Of a stretch of 64,000 nt of DNA, positions 11,979-23,200 are shown piece after piece (the first letter of the stretch is position 1; each line of letters starts with the position of its first letter). Source of the stretch: Onthophagus taurus. Its lineage: Eukaryota > Arthropoda > Insecta > Coleoptera > Scarabaeidae. Under the pieces are notes generated by a model. That model saw nothing but the letters and a program-made list of their open reading frames with translations, was not told the origin of the DNA and ran no database searches. The DNA lies in the NCBI RefSeq assembly GCF_036711975.1, contig NC_091976.1, forward strand, positions 26,040,001 to 26,104,000. The letters run 5' to 3'. The position numbers and the translations under genes are program-made.

Positions 11979-14096
11979 ATGACGGCGAACAAATTTAACA
12001 TTTCCGTAAAAATTGTAAGCCAAATTTTGCATCAAGCCCGAAAATCGTTAACTAATGGTGCTAAAGTAGCAGATGTAAAATCACTGAAAAAAGGACGCGT
12101 TGGTCGAAAATTGAGAAATATTGAGACGGCGCTAATAAAGTTAGTACCATTAGTACCAAAATCTACGGTTCATAATAGACTGAAATTAGGAGTATCACGA
12201 TGGCACTCAAATTCAGTTAAGCCTTTCCTCACAGACGCCAATAAAATTTTAAGGCTGAAATATTGTTTGTCAATGCTTAAATCAAAAATTTTAAATGCAA
12301 AAGTTCCCGAATTCATCGATATGTATGATCGAATTCATGTAGGGGAGACTGAGTCACATTCGGACAGGGCAAATTCACCGCCTAAAATAGTTGCAACAAA
12401 AAATTGTTGCTTTACAATTTCTTTAACGCTCACGTCAGACCGTTTCGAAACGTGATAACATGTGTTCGGCTCTCATATTTTAAATTTGAATTGTTTTTTA
12501 GATTTTTGAATTGTTCTTTTTGGTCTTTTGGCGCCTTCGTTATGTTATTCCTTCTTATTTCATTGCAAATTCAATGAAAAATTCATTGTAAATAGCGAAA
12601 CACGTGTAGTACGGATTGAAAATTGAAATAAAATAAACATCATTGTGGAGCAAAAGATTAGTTCTTTTTGTCTTTTTAATTTATCAATTTACACAATGAA
12701 CTTGGAGTTAACCATCGTCAAAGAACGAATTGAAGATATTGAAAGGGAGAAAATGATGAAACAAACTAAGGAAAATGCTACAAGACAAGTCTTTCCAACA
12801 AAAAGTAAGATATCAGAAGAAAAGAAGGTGGTGCCAAAATTAAACACTGAAAAGAAAGTAACTAAAGAAAAGAAATGGCAAAAGAAAATTCAAGACATCT
12901 TCATCTGATTCATCACATCTAGACAACATGGACCAAGAAGATGAAGAAACAGGTGTGCCAGGCTTACTACAGTTTGAAACAATAATTGAGATCGATAATT
13001 ATATTTTGGTTAAGTTTCCTACAAAAAAGCATCAAATATTACACTGGCAAAGTCCTAGCTGTTGATGATCGATCTGATGAATACGAGGTCAGCTCTTTGA
13101 GAAAAAAAGGCAATACAGGTTTTGTTTTCCCGAATATCCAGTGGTTCCTAGGTCTGATGTCATTTTGAAATTGCCACAACCAAGTCAAGCACTACAAGAG
13201 TAAATGCTTTTCCATTCGGACAAAGTGCACTTTTTTTATAAATATTACTAAGTGGAAAAATATGGCCTATTTTTAAACTCTTAACGTTTTGTAACATGAG
13301 CATACTTTGTTGTATTACTAAACGGTAGTAGCTACCTTGCATGTTTGATGAAATAGAGGCAGCTGACCAAAAGTGTTCGAATGTGCCCCGGTCTCCCATA
13401 CACGAGAAATGGTTTGACCTCATAAAAACACAGACTCTGCAAAAATAAGCGTTTCCTCACAAAAGTAATGTTCGCTCGTCCATGTTGGAATCATTCTGAA
13501 AACAAGAACTTGGATGTAAAACTTGGTATTTGGGCTTTTGTGTTTTTGGAACCTGCTAAACGGAGCAGTAAAAATCGGACTTTTGAAACGAAAGTGGTTT
13601 TTAATGTCGCTAGAGAAGAGTATAAGAACATGATTATTGGAAAATTGTTACCCGAAATTTAAGCAAAATGGCCAAGATCCGGCCGATAAACAATTTGTAT
13701 CCAGCAAGACAACGCTAAACCACACATTCTTCCTGGTGACAATGAGTTTTAATGAAGCTTCAAATAGAACTGGGTTCAAAATCAAAATGATATGTCAGCC
13801 ATCCAATACAAACATCTTAGATTTAGGCTTTTTTAATGCAATTTAGTCATTGCAGCAACAATCAGCTTGCAAAACTTGCTGTTGAAAAAGCTTTTTCCGA
13901 ATTAAGTTCGGATACTTTGAATAAGGTCCTTTCGCACCAACCGTATATGGTAGAAACCATGAAAGTAGATGGAGGCAATAATTACAAAGTGCGGCATATG
14001 AATAAGGATCATTTACAGAGAATGGGTAGACTTCTAGTTTCTATAAATTTTAATTTTGGGCTTTATCAACATGTAAAAGACATCATCAATTTAGTT
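11979..14096 (+). pseudogene. Mariner transposase pseudogene, plant-type
   Basis: The transposase frame of the element above. The N-terminal helix-turn-helix half runs from about 11979 to 12341. A foreign element interrupts it from 12342 to 13398, and the catalytic half resumes at about 13401 (HEKWFDLIK) and continues in at least three frames to the stop near 14096. The pieces are 13437-13662, 13637-13846 and 13836-14099. Family knowledge: plant mariner transposases have a DD39D triad with an 'IHIDEKWF' first block and a 'VLDLGFFNAI' block near the third. Here His replaces Asp in the first block. Multiple frameshifts rule out function. Confidence 0.85.
12342..13398 (+). mobile_element. Nested TA-flanked inverted-repeat element inside the mariner
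   Basis: Imperfect 21-bp terminal inverted repeats: left begins GGGGAGACTGAGTCACATTC, right read inward begins TGGGAGACCGGGGCACATTC, 17 of 21 positions equal. TA lies on both sides (12340-12341 and 13399-13400). Removing it rejoins the mariner transposase in frame at its first catalytic block. It carries a Lys/Glu-rich frame (about 12696-12905) and, in other frames, pieces such as DNYILVKFPTKKH, YYTGKVLAVD, DEYEVSSLRKKGNTGFVFPN and PRSDVILKLPQPS. I associate this tail with pogo-like transposases of insects; that link is from memory and tentative. It is probably a deleted, non-autonomous copy. Confidence 0.75.
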
Positions 14097-14237
14097 TAAA
14101 TACTTAAATGACCGTCGAAAGTTACTTACAAACGATATTTGTAGTTAAGTTTCAATAAATTAATTTTTAAGTAAATCGTACACTTATTTTTGGACAACAA
14201 AAATCGATATCGAACACTTATTTCTGAAAGGAGGGAG

Positions 14238-14674
14238 TATTAACTTATTTTGTCTTTGTCAAATGATCTAAAGTTGTTTCTAATCGATTAGTACCGTTTT
14301 GACACACACCAATTAGCTTTTTCTTTTTCTCGCTATCCATTAAATTCTTTCAAAAAGGTTCTAAACACTTTTTTAACATTTCTTTATCCTCTCCAAGTAT
14401 TCTAAAGATGTTTTAGGCCGATTAAAGCTATTTAGATGCACACCAAGCAAATTTGACCATATTCTAAAGTCTTTAAATTTTTTGCAAAACGCTCCCTTTA
14501 ATAGTATTAACTTATTTTGTCTTTGTCAAATGATCTAAAGTTGTTTCCAATCGATTAGCACCTTTTTGACACACACCAATTAGCATTTTCTATTTCTTGC
14601 TATCTATTAAATTCTTTCAAAAAACTTCAAAACAATTTTTATCCTCTCTAAATAGTCTAAAGATGATTTTGGCC
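14238..14674. repeat. Satellite B, second block (mariner-split)
   Basis: About 1.6 units of the 267-bp satellite continue directly from the mariner insertion point. The left remnant at 11727-11744 and this block were one piece before the mariner jumped in. The last unit is truncated in the GATGATTTTGGCCGA region, where a fragment resembling a CLPB exon begins. Confidence 0.9.
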
Positions 14675-14720
14675 GAATTTTTGGGGAGAATTTTCTAGAG
14701 GTGAATTAATTTTTGCAACA
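14675..14720 (+). pseudogene. Duplicated fragment of CLPB exon 5
   Basis: GAATTTTTGGGGAGAATT (18 bp, exact) is followed by TTCTAGAGGTGAATTAATT (one mismatch). The same two strings lie in the same order in CLPB exon 5 at about 11023-11040 and 11067-11085, where 26 bp separate them. This is a collinear, internally deleted copy of coding DNA located just past the satellite block. It reads as the remnant of a direct duplication whose intact copy is the gene itself. Confidence 0.7.
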
Positions 14721-15539
14721 AACCCGAATGGTTCTAGGTCTAGTCTTAGTTCTACTTTTAGTTCAATAAAAATTTGTTACAATCTATCGCTGATTAACAA
14801 TTAAAACTAGAAAAACTGTCGAAATTCCATAGCTTTCTAATAAAAAAACCTGCATTTCTTGCATGTTTTAATAAATTTCGCAATATGAAGCAAACTACAA
14901 TAAATAGGTATAGGAATGTTTATAGATAATTTGTAAAGAATTAAATTCTCTTTCTAATAGACTAAAAAAATATGGGGCGTTCCATTTAAAATTTGCGATT
15001 TCCTTGCCATTGAATATGGAGAAACAGTAATTCAATTTTTGACCAGCCTGTATAAGATACTCCGATACAACAAATGACAATCTATTTGACAACATTTGAA
15101 GAGTAATCGTGCTAACGTAGATCTTTTTTGAATGAACGTTGGCTGAGATATGGAGTTTTAAAGAGCATGTTGAAATTTACCAAAAAAAGCTTAAAACCAA
15201 AATAACTCGAAAAAAATGCTAAGTACCAATAACTTTTATCAAAGTCAACCTATTTTTCTACGTACAATTGGGTAGACCGGAAGTGGCGGCTATCTTGAAA
15301 ATATTTTAGATCGAAAGTTCCGAATGAACAACCAAAATTGCAAATCTCTACGAATAGTGGAACCTGAAAAAGTCCTAACGAACCAGTTACGTGAGACACC
15401 CTGTATACAAAAATCAAGTGCTGAATAACTGGTAAAAGTAATACTAGAACTAGAAACATTCCGGTTTAAGCGTCTTAAGACAAGTCTAGTTTTATCTCAA
15501 TAAAAATATACAACAATCTAGCTCTGAATAATAATTAAA
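14721..15539. mobile_element. Dispersed MITE-like sequence and transposon debris
   Basis: Contains two copies of a dispersed motif family of the form 'ggtctagtnttagttctan...caataaaaat...acaatctanc...gattaacaattaaaactag' (about 14722-14815 and about 15437-15545). Relatives occur at about 33120-33250 and 46205-46265. The sequence between them holds short runs ending in ACACCCTGTATAC, a common end of insect transposons. No gene. Confidence 0.5.
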
Positions 15540-17290
15540 AGTAGAACCATCTTGATTTATACATCATATAGACAACTCGGGGAATACCCTCTATGAAAGT
15601 AGTTTTCCAAGGTTTTACTGTATATGGATAAAATGTTTTGTTTTCGTTTACATAAGGAACATTTGGGACATATTTTTTGTACTTAAAAATTAAATGACGT
15701 ACAGTAATAACATTTAGAGCCACATTTTTGTTTGTTATGGAATAACACTTCAAATCCTTTTTATTTAAAGATGTTCTTCCACTTGGTTTAACATTTATAC
15801 ATTTACGATTACACTAAATAATACTTTTTTTTTGATGGAATACTGCTTTTTACACATTTTAAACCTGTTTTATTTCAATTGTCTTCCTTTTTGCTCACAG
15901 CCAAATTAGTAAAATTCGTTTAGTTTTTATAGTTAAAAGGAAATTAATGTTAAAATTTTTTTGGGAAAAATATTTCGTTAATAAAATTGAAAAAAATTAG
16001 TTTTTAATAATCATTTTTTTTGTGTTTTTATAAAAAATAAATAATTCGTCATCGTAACTTTGTAATTTATCCCCCTCCTTTTTGTTTATAAATTTTTGAG
16101 AGTGATATGTAAACATTTTGAAGAAATTAAAACGTTAATTATTTATCAATTAATTAACAAGTAACATCAAACAACGTTTTTAGTTTTTTTAAGTTACCTT
16201 AATAGTGAAAATAACAATGAAATATGTTGTGGCCTTAACATCTTTTTAATTTCAAATCAAAAACTTGTACTTTTTCTTTGAATACTTCATTGTTATTTTA
16301 TTGTAATTTTGATTACACGAATAATACACATTTTTATTTATTCTACCTTCAAAATCTACAATTTTTTTATATCTCATAAAATATAGATAAACGTATGTTT
16401 ATCGATTTCAAAAAAAACATAATTTCATCAATAATATATAGTATTTTTTAAATATATTTTTGTGTATATGTTACAATAATGCAATATAATATATTTTAGT
16501 CATAAGTTTTAATCTCCTTGTTTAAAAGGGACGCCGCGCGATATGATATAATTGTCTTTTTTATTTATAATAATAAAATACACAATAAGAAACATCCCTG
16601 ATTTAAAATGTAAGCGTTTCGAAATTTTCTTTGTTCCTTAAATTGTTTACCAAAAAGTCGTTTTAAAAAGAGGCAGAGTACAAACGTTATCATTTTAATA
16701 AATTAGCGCAATGTTTTTCATTAATTGAAGAGAAATCAATGATTGTCTACAATACGTCAAAGGACACACATCATAAGCTTTTTCATCATTGTTTTTAATT
16801 TTTAATAAACACCTATTACACTAATCAATTTTATTTTTTTACGTTTAAAAGTTTTTTCAAGTGGCATATAAATTCGTATAACATCGAATATAGATGAAGA
16901 GATAATAGGCATATTTCATTAAATATATATAGAGCAACATTTATCTTTTTTTAACGATAAATTCGATTATTTCAGACATAAGAATGATTATTAGTAACAA
17001 CGTTTTTTTAGGCTCAAAAGTAATTATTATTTAAGTGAATAGATGGTTTTGATAAAGAATTTTTTCAAGGCCGTTTGGATGTTTATTTAATTTTTTTTTT
17101 TATTTATGAAGTCGAAATTTTTTTTTCTTTTAAGCCAAAAAATAATCTAGCACATTTATTTTTAAGCGTAAAGCACAATCATGTTTCTCCTTTATAAGAA
17201 ACCTCTTTTGATTCAATTTTTTTTGCCTTTCATTTTCGTTTTTTGAATTTTTGTTATATTTCTTGAGCAGTTTCCCAACTTTTAATTAAC
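15540..17290 (-). other. AT-rich region, probable 3' untranslated region of the alpha/beta-type synaptotagmin
   Basis: Nothing coding is visible over about 1.75 kb. It is AT-rich, with many T runs on the plus strand, and lies just downstream (minus strand) of the synaptotagmin stop codon. Part of it is likely the 3' untranslated region, but I cannot place the polyadenylation site. Confidence 0.4.
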
Positions 17291-20200
17291 TTACCGCAAT
17301 GTGTGCCAACAAGCAACTGATTTTCTATTTTGAGTCATATCTATCCAATGATCTCGTTCTGGACCCGTTTCTTTAGGTCCAATTACACAACAACCCAATA
17401 GTGCTGGATTATTTGATATTAAATCGTTGGTTTGGTCAAATATGCAAACCTTAAACAAAAAAAATTCATAAAAATAATAAATTTTATTCAAAATGTTGAA
17501 GCTCAAAGCTAAATTTTTGAAACGTCTTTGATTATGCATTGAGTCCACCAGGATGTCATAACACTGTAATTCCAAATGTAGAGTATCTCCTAGGAAGGAA
17601 TTGAGGTCTTAAACCACGAATGGCTATGCTTCATTAGTTTGGTAGCTGAAAGCAAATCACAAGACAGCCGACATAAATCCAGTGGCTTGCATGCGCCTTA
17701 ATATAATGGGTGCAATGAGATCTTGCCCAACAGCTGCTCTTGAAGACCTACTTGGTTTCACGCAACTTTACTGGTACATACAAAAAAGGACAGCTGTGAA
17801 TATTTTGTCAGTGAAGACATGCTCTTCATTCAAGCTGATGAAAACCAAACAGGTTTTATGGAAAACTGATGCAAAACTTGGAAATGATAAGATATAAGAA
17901 CAAAGGGTATAAACTAGTAAAAACCGGATATTAGGCATCCCCTTCGGCCGGATATCCGACATTTTCTATGGTTATAATTTCTGGTACATTTCTGAAGTGA
18001 TACCCTATATACAAAATTGCATATTTCGCATATTTTTACAATTTTTTAGTTGGCCTTTTACTACATATATTCGCATATTTTGTTATTTTACTAGATTTGT
18101 TTCTTGTTGCTTAATAAAATAAATATAATGACTGCGTGATTTTTAAATATGCGAACATACCTTTTAGTTTAAAGCACAATACAGGATATTTTTTGATTGC
18201 GGGTTGGTTTCTTATTTAGAACGATTCACAGAAACATGCGGGGAATCCCTAGCGCTGTTGAGTTTAAGTTTAAGGAAATCCCCAACCATAGTTACTGTGG
18301 CTGCGTTCAGTGTGAGTAAACATTAATCTACCAATCTATAACAACAATGTCTACAGTGAAATCGTGTCTTGTGTCCCAGTGGATAAAAAGTTATCCCGAA
18401 CTAAATTTAAATAATGAGGAATTATTTTGTAAAGCTTGTGCCAAAGATTTAAGTTAAAAATTAGAGTTTTCAGCGGAGTTGCCAATGGTTTGATGACAAC
18501 GAAATTATATTTCTCAAAGACTTTTACACTAGGAGTTAAAGAAAATGGAAAAATGTTAAATTAAAACTATATTAAATTTGCTGTCCCAGTATCTTGGGAT
18601 ATGTTTTTACATATGTTTCTAGACAATCGACAATGAAAAATACGAATCTGTTTTATAGTCTCAGATTTAAATTTTTAATCTGTTATAGTATCTATGGCTA
18701 ACTTTTTTAATTATTCTTTTTTAAGATAACGTGTGAGAAGAAGTTCCAAATAGAACAACATGTGAAAACTGCAAAACATACACAAAAATGTGATAGATAT
18801 AGATTGATAACAACTATAAGAAAGGTGTATTTTTGCATATTTCGGATAAAAAGCTTGCATATTTATGCGCATATTTCCCATCATTTGACTTCATAAAAAT
18901 CCGAGGTCTAGTGATAAGATATGTCAACTTATTTGGATCCAAGATACAAAATGAACTTTTTTGATACTGATTTAACTAACGAAACAACTCTAAAAACAGG
19001 ATACTTTCATTAATAATTGGCGATATTTCCACAAGGATCCCTCAAGAAATGAATTTTATAGCGAATTTTGAAAGATATCGATGAAAATTGCAACATCGAA
19101 AATTTTCTCAAAACTTCAAATATTGTTTTCTCAAAAACTAAAAGGTATTTTTCAAAACGTGTTGGTTCATTGGAAAGAAGACACTTTTATTAACACTTTG
19201 GGAAATTTTTATACTCATATTCCAAGAATTGGATTTTATACGAATTTTTAAAACTTAATCGGCGAAGATTGCTATATTCGAAAAAAATGTCGATCATTTC
19301 AAACATTTATTTCTCAAGAACTAAAAGTGATTCTTCAAAACGGCTTGTTGCATTAAAAAGAGGATACTTTAATTAATAATTAGTGATATTTCCACAAGAA
19401 TCCTTCAAGAAATAAATTTTATAACGAATTTTGAAAGTTATCGATGAAAATTGCAACATCGAAAATTTTATCAAAATTGTTTTCTTGAAAACTAAAAGCA
19501 ATTTTTCAAAATGGGTTGGTTCATTGGAAAGAAGACACTTTTATTAACACTTTGGAAAATTTTCATACTCATATTCCAAGAACTTGATTTTATACGAATT
19601 TTTAAAACTTAATCGGCGAAAATTGCAAAATTCGATTCCATTATTTCAAAAATTTATTTCTCAAGAACTAAAAGTGATTCTTCAAAGGCTTGTTGCATTA
19701 AAAAGAGGATACTTTAATTAATAATTGGTGATATTTCCACAAGGATCCTTCAAGAAATGAATTTTATAGCGAATTTTGAAAGTTATCGATGAAAATTGCA
19801 ACATCGAAAATTTTATCAAAACTTCAAACATTGTTTTCTCAAAAACTAAAAGTTATTTTTCAAAACGGGTGAATTCATTGGAAAGAAGACACTTTTATTA
19901 ACACTTTTGGAAATTTTCATACTCATATTCCAAGAACTGGATTTTATACGAATTTTTAAAACTTAATCGGTGAAAATTGCAAAATTCGAAAAAATTGTAC
20001 ATTATTTCAAAAATTTATTTCTCTACAACTAAAAGTGATTTTTCAAAACGGCTTGTTGCATTAAAAAGAGGATACTTTAATTAATAATTAGTGATATTTC
20101 CACAAGGATCCTTCAAGAAATAAATTTTATAGCGAATTTTGAAAGTTATCGATGAAAATTACAACATCGAAAATTTTATCAAAACTTCAAATATTGTTTT

Positions 20201-23200
20201 CTCAAAAACTAAAAGGTATTTTTCAAAATGGGTTGGTTCATTGGAAAGAAGGCACTTTTATTAACACTTTGGGAAATTTTCATACTCATATTCTAAAAAC
20301 TGGATTTCATACAAACTTTTAAAACTTAATCGGAGAAAATTGCAAAATTAGAAAAAATTGTCCATTATTTCAAAAATTTATTTCTCAAGAACTAAAAATG
20401 ATTTTTCAAAACGGCTTGTTGCATTACAAAGAGGATACTTTAGTTAATAATTGGTGATATTTCCACAAGGATCCTTCAAGAAATGAATTTTATAACGAAT
20501 TTTGAAAGTTATCGATGAAAATTGCAACATCGAAAATTTTATCAAAACTTCAAACATTGTTTTCTGAAAATACTAAAAGTTATTTTTCAAAACGGGTTAG
20601 TTCATTAGAAAGAGGATACTTTTATTAACACTTTGGCAAATTTTCATACTCATATTCCAAGAACGGGATTTTATACGAATTTTTAAATCTTAATCGGCGA
20701 AAATTGCAAAATTGGAAAAAATTGGCCATTATTTCAAAAATTTATTTCTTAAGAACTAAAAGTGATTTTTCAAAACGGCTTGTTGCAACAAAAAGAGGAC
20801 ACTATAATTAATAATTGGTGATATTTCCACAAGGATCCCGCAAGAAATGAATTTTATAGCGAATTTTGAAAGTTATCGATGAAAATTGCAACATCTAAAA
20901 TTTTATCAAAACTTCAAATATTGTTAACTTCCATTTTTAACATTTGCATGAATCTTGGACACTTTCCTAACACCTGGAAAGAAGCTGAAATATGAATGTT
21001 TAGGAAATCTGGCAAAAATAAACGTGAAATCGAAAATTACAGACCTATTTTACGATCTAAAATCACAATCATACCTAATATTCAATACGGATTTAAAATT
21101 GGTTACTCAACAGTACATCAACTCACCAGAGTGACGGAAATAATAGAGCGAGGATATGAAAATAAACTGTATACAACAGCTGCCTTTCTAGACATAACAA
21201 AAGCCTTTGATTCAGTATGGCTATATGGCATAAAATATAAGATACTTAAAACTAATATACCTGAATACCTCAAAGCCCTAATTTTCTCATTTCTGGATGA
21301 TAGAACATTTTATGTCAGAGTTAATGCTTATAAATCCGAATCAAAACCCATCAAAGCTGGAGTTCCTCAAGGTAGCATTCTCTCACCTCTGCTATTTAAT
21401 ATCTGTTTACATGACATTCCGATTAATAAAAAAGACCAATAGTATATTGTTTTATATGGAAGAGAAGCAGTGCTTTTTATGGCGTGGTCTGTCGCTTAGC
21501 GACGAACGCAGTGAGTCGCTAATGACAGATGAGCCGTTAAAATTGTGGCGTGTCCGACAGTTTGCCGGACCAGCCACAAACGAATCTGCTTCTCTTCCGA
21601 ATAAAACATAGTATTTTTTCTTCAAACGTTGCAAATAATACGGCGCTAAAGTGAAATGTTCTTCAACGTTATGGCGCTAAAGTGAAATTTACTTTAGCGC
21701 CATAACGCTGAAGTACTTTTTTGCTATGTTGATCTTAGCAACCGTCGTTATGCAACAATGACTTACTTCTACCGCGAGTAAACACGACAACAAAGTTGTC
21801 ATTTAATGACGTTTGAAGAAAAAAAGCCTTATTCGCAGATGACATGGTTATAATCACCCAAAACGAAAATCTGGAAATATCCGGTTAATGAGATACATAA
21901 ATGGTTATTAACTTGGTGCTTTCACTTAAATCCAAGTAAATGTGAGGCCAAAATATTTACCCTTAAACAAGTGAAAAATCCTACAACAATAATAATCAAA
22001 GATCACCCTTTAAACTGGAATCCAAAAGATAGAGCTATATAATATATGGGAGTATATTTGAACCAAAGACTTACATGGAGCTACCACATTAATAAAAAAT
22101 TAAACGAAGCATATGCAAGACTGAAAGAACTTTATCCCATCATCAACAGAAAATCGAAACTGAAGATCGAATGTGCAAATTGTGAAAATTTAAGTGCTAC
22201 AAAATAAAATTCTAAGAATGTCTGTAGATGTCCCATGGTTTGTGAGAAACTCGCAGATACATGAAGAACTAGGAGTCGAGACGATAACAGAACACATTGC
22301 TAAAACAACCAAAAAATACTTACAAGACCTCCAAAAGTGTCCAAGTGCACAAGAACATCAATTGGGAGATATTGGAATCTTATATATCGTATTGGGATTG
22401 TTACAATGAGGTTGTTAATGATAAATAAAGTTGTATTCAATGAAAAAAGTCCTATTGGGTTTGAACTTGTTTATTATTTGCACTGTCCAACACTAATTTC
22501 TTCTAAAAGAGATACTAATTTCTGTGAATGGGGAAGTACTAAGTAATAGATTTTTAATATTCGGCCAAAGCCGGATATTTGGTAACTATCCTGCACCCGG
22601 CCGGATTTTAAAAAATTGCCGGATATCCGTTCCACCACTAGTATAAACTGATCTACTCAGATGTGCCACTAGGAATAAAAGTAAAAATATACTAAACATA
22701 ATCTTGTTCCAGATACAAAAGCCGCGAAATCATCCTTGCAAAAAAGCTCCATCAGCACACCACATCGTTGCAGAAATATTTATCGCGTTGATCGATAGAA
22801 AAAATGTCGATTTCTCTATTGGTCAAAAGGTTAATCAACGCTGTAAAAATTTCTAAAAAGAAAATATTACATCTCAACCTCGAAGTTAGATTGGAGATTC
22901 CAACACCGATATAATTCCGTCCTTAGAGTTCGCAGTTTGTTATGACTTACTCTAAGAACCAATTCGATCAAGAAAAATTCCAATAAAACATTGAAATTGC
23001 GATTTAAAAAACTTTTTTTCCAACCCTTTTTTTTAATTATCCCTATTCAAGTCGTAATTCACGTGTTAATTACATTTTATTCGTATGTAATAAAAGTTCT
23101 TTTTATGACATCTAGGTGGGGATGTTTTAATTAGTTTAATTACTCACTTCAACTGCGGCGTTTTGTAAATTTGTCGATGAAAGACTAAAGGTCATGGCTT

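Larger units (their letters stand above)
11745..14237 (+). mobile_element. Plant-type mariner (Stowaway-like ends), dead
   Basis: The ends are near-perfect inverted repeats, CTCCCTCCTTCCAGAAATAA on the left and CTCCCTCCTTTCAGAAATAA read inward on the right, flanked by TA on both sides (11743-11744 and 14238-14239). Removing the element restores a normal satellite B unit (TTTAATAG-TA-TTAACTTATT), so this is a clean insertion. The interior encodes pieces of a mariner transposase of the kind known from plants: KKGRVGRKLRNIE, RWHSNSVKPFLTDANK, CKNKRFLTKVMF, LGIWAFVFLEPAKRSSKNR, LDLGFFNAI, and GGNNYKVRHMNKDHLQRMGR near the C-terminus. The first catalytic Asp is His (motif split by a nested insertion), the second survives in a shifted frame, and the third region is deleted. 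The element is inactive. Confidence 0.88.
17915..22640. mobile_element. hAT-like element, 4.7 kb, composite
   Basis: A perfect 8-bp direct repeat GTATAAAC flanks it (17907-17914 and 22641-22648), the target length typical of hAT transposons. Its ends are related inverted repeats: left TAGTAAAAACCGGATATTAG, right read inward TAGTGGTGGAACGGATATCC. GGCCGGATATCC-type motifs recur just inside both ends. A zinc-finger fragment of hAT type lies near the left end. The interior is mostly foreign: a dimeric satellite array, a split LINE and two MITE-like insertions. No full transposase remains. It lies in the last long intron of the alpha/beta-type synaptotagmin. Confidence 0.8.

Noticed and set aside
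12645-13423. Independent host genes in the Lys-rich and following frames
   Set aside because: All lie inside a TA-flanked element with inverted ends, and pieces are spread over several frames; transposon protein remnants fit better.
17285-17296. Splice donor (GGTAAGT) in place of a stop at the end of the last synaptotagmin exon
   Set aside because: The sequence could be a donor, but the protein already ends with the family's terminal WHTL block followed by TAA, so termination is more likely. A transcript reading through would overturn this.
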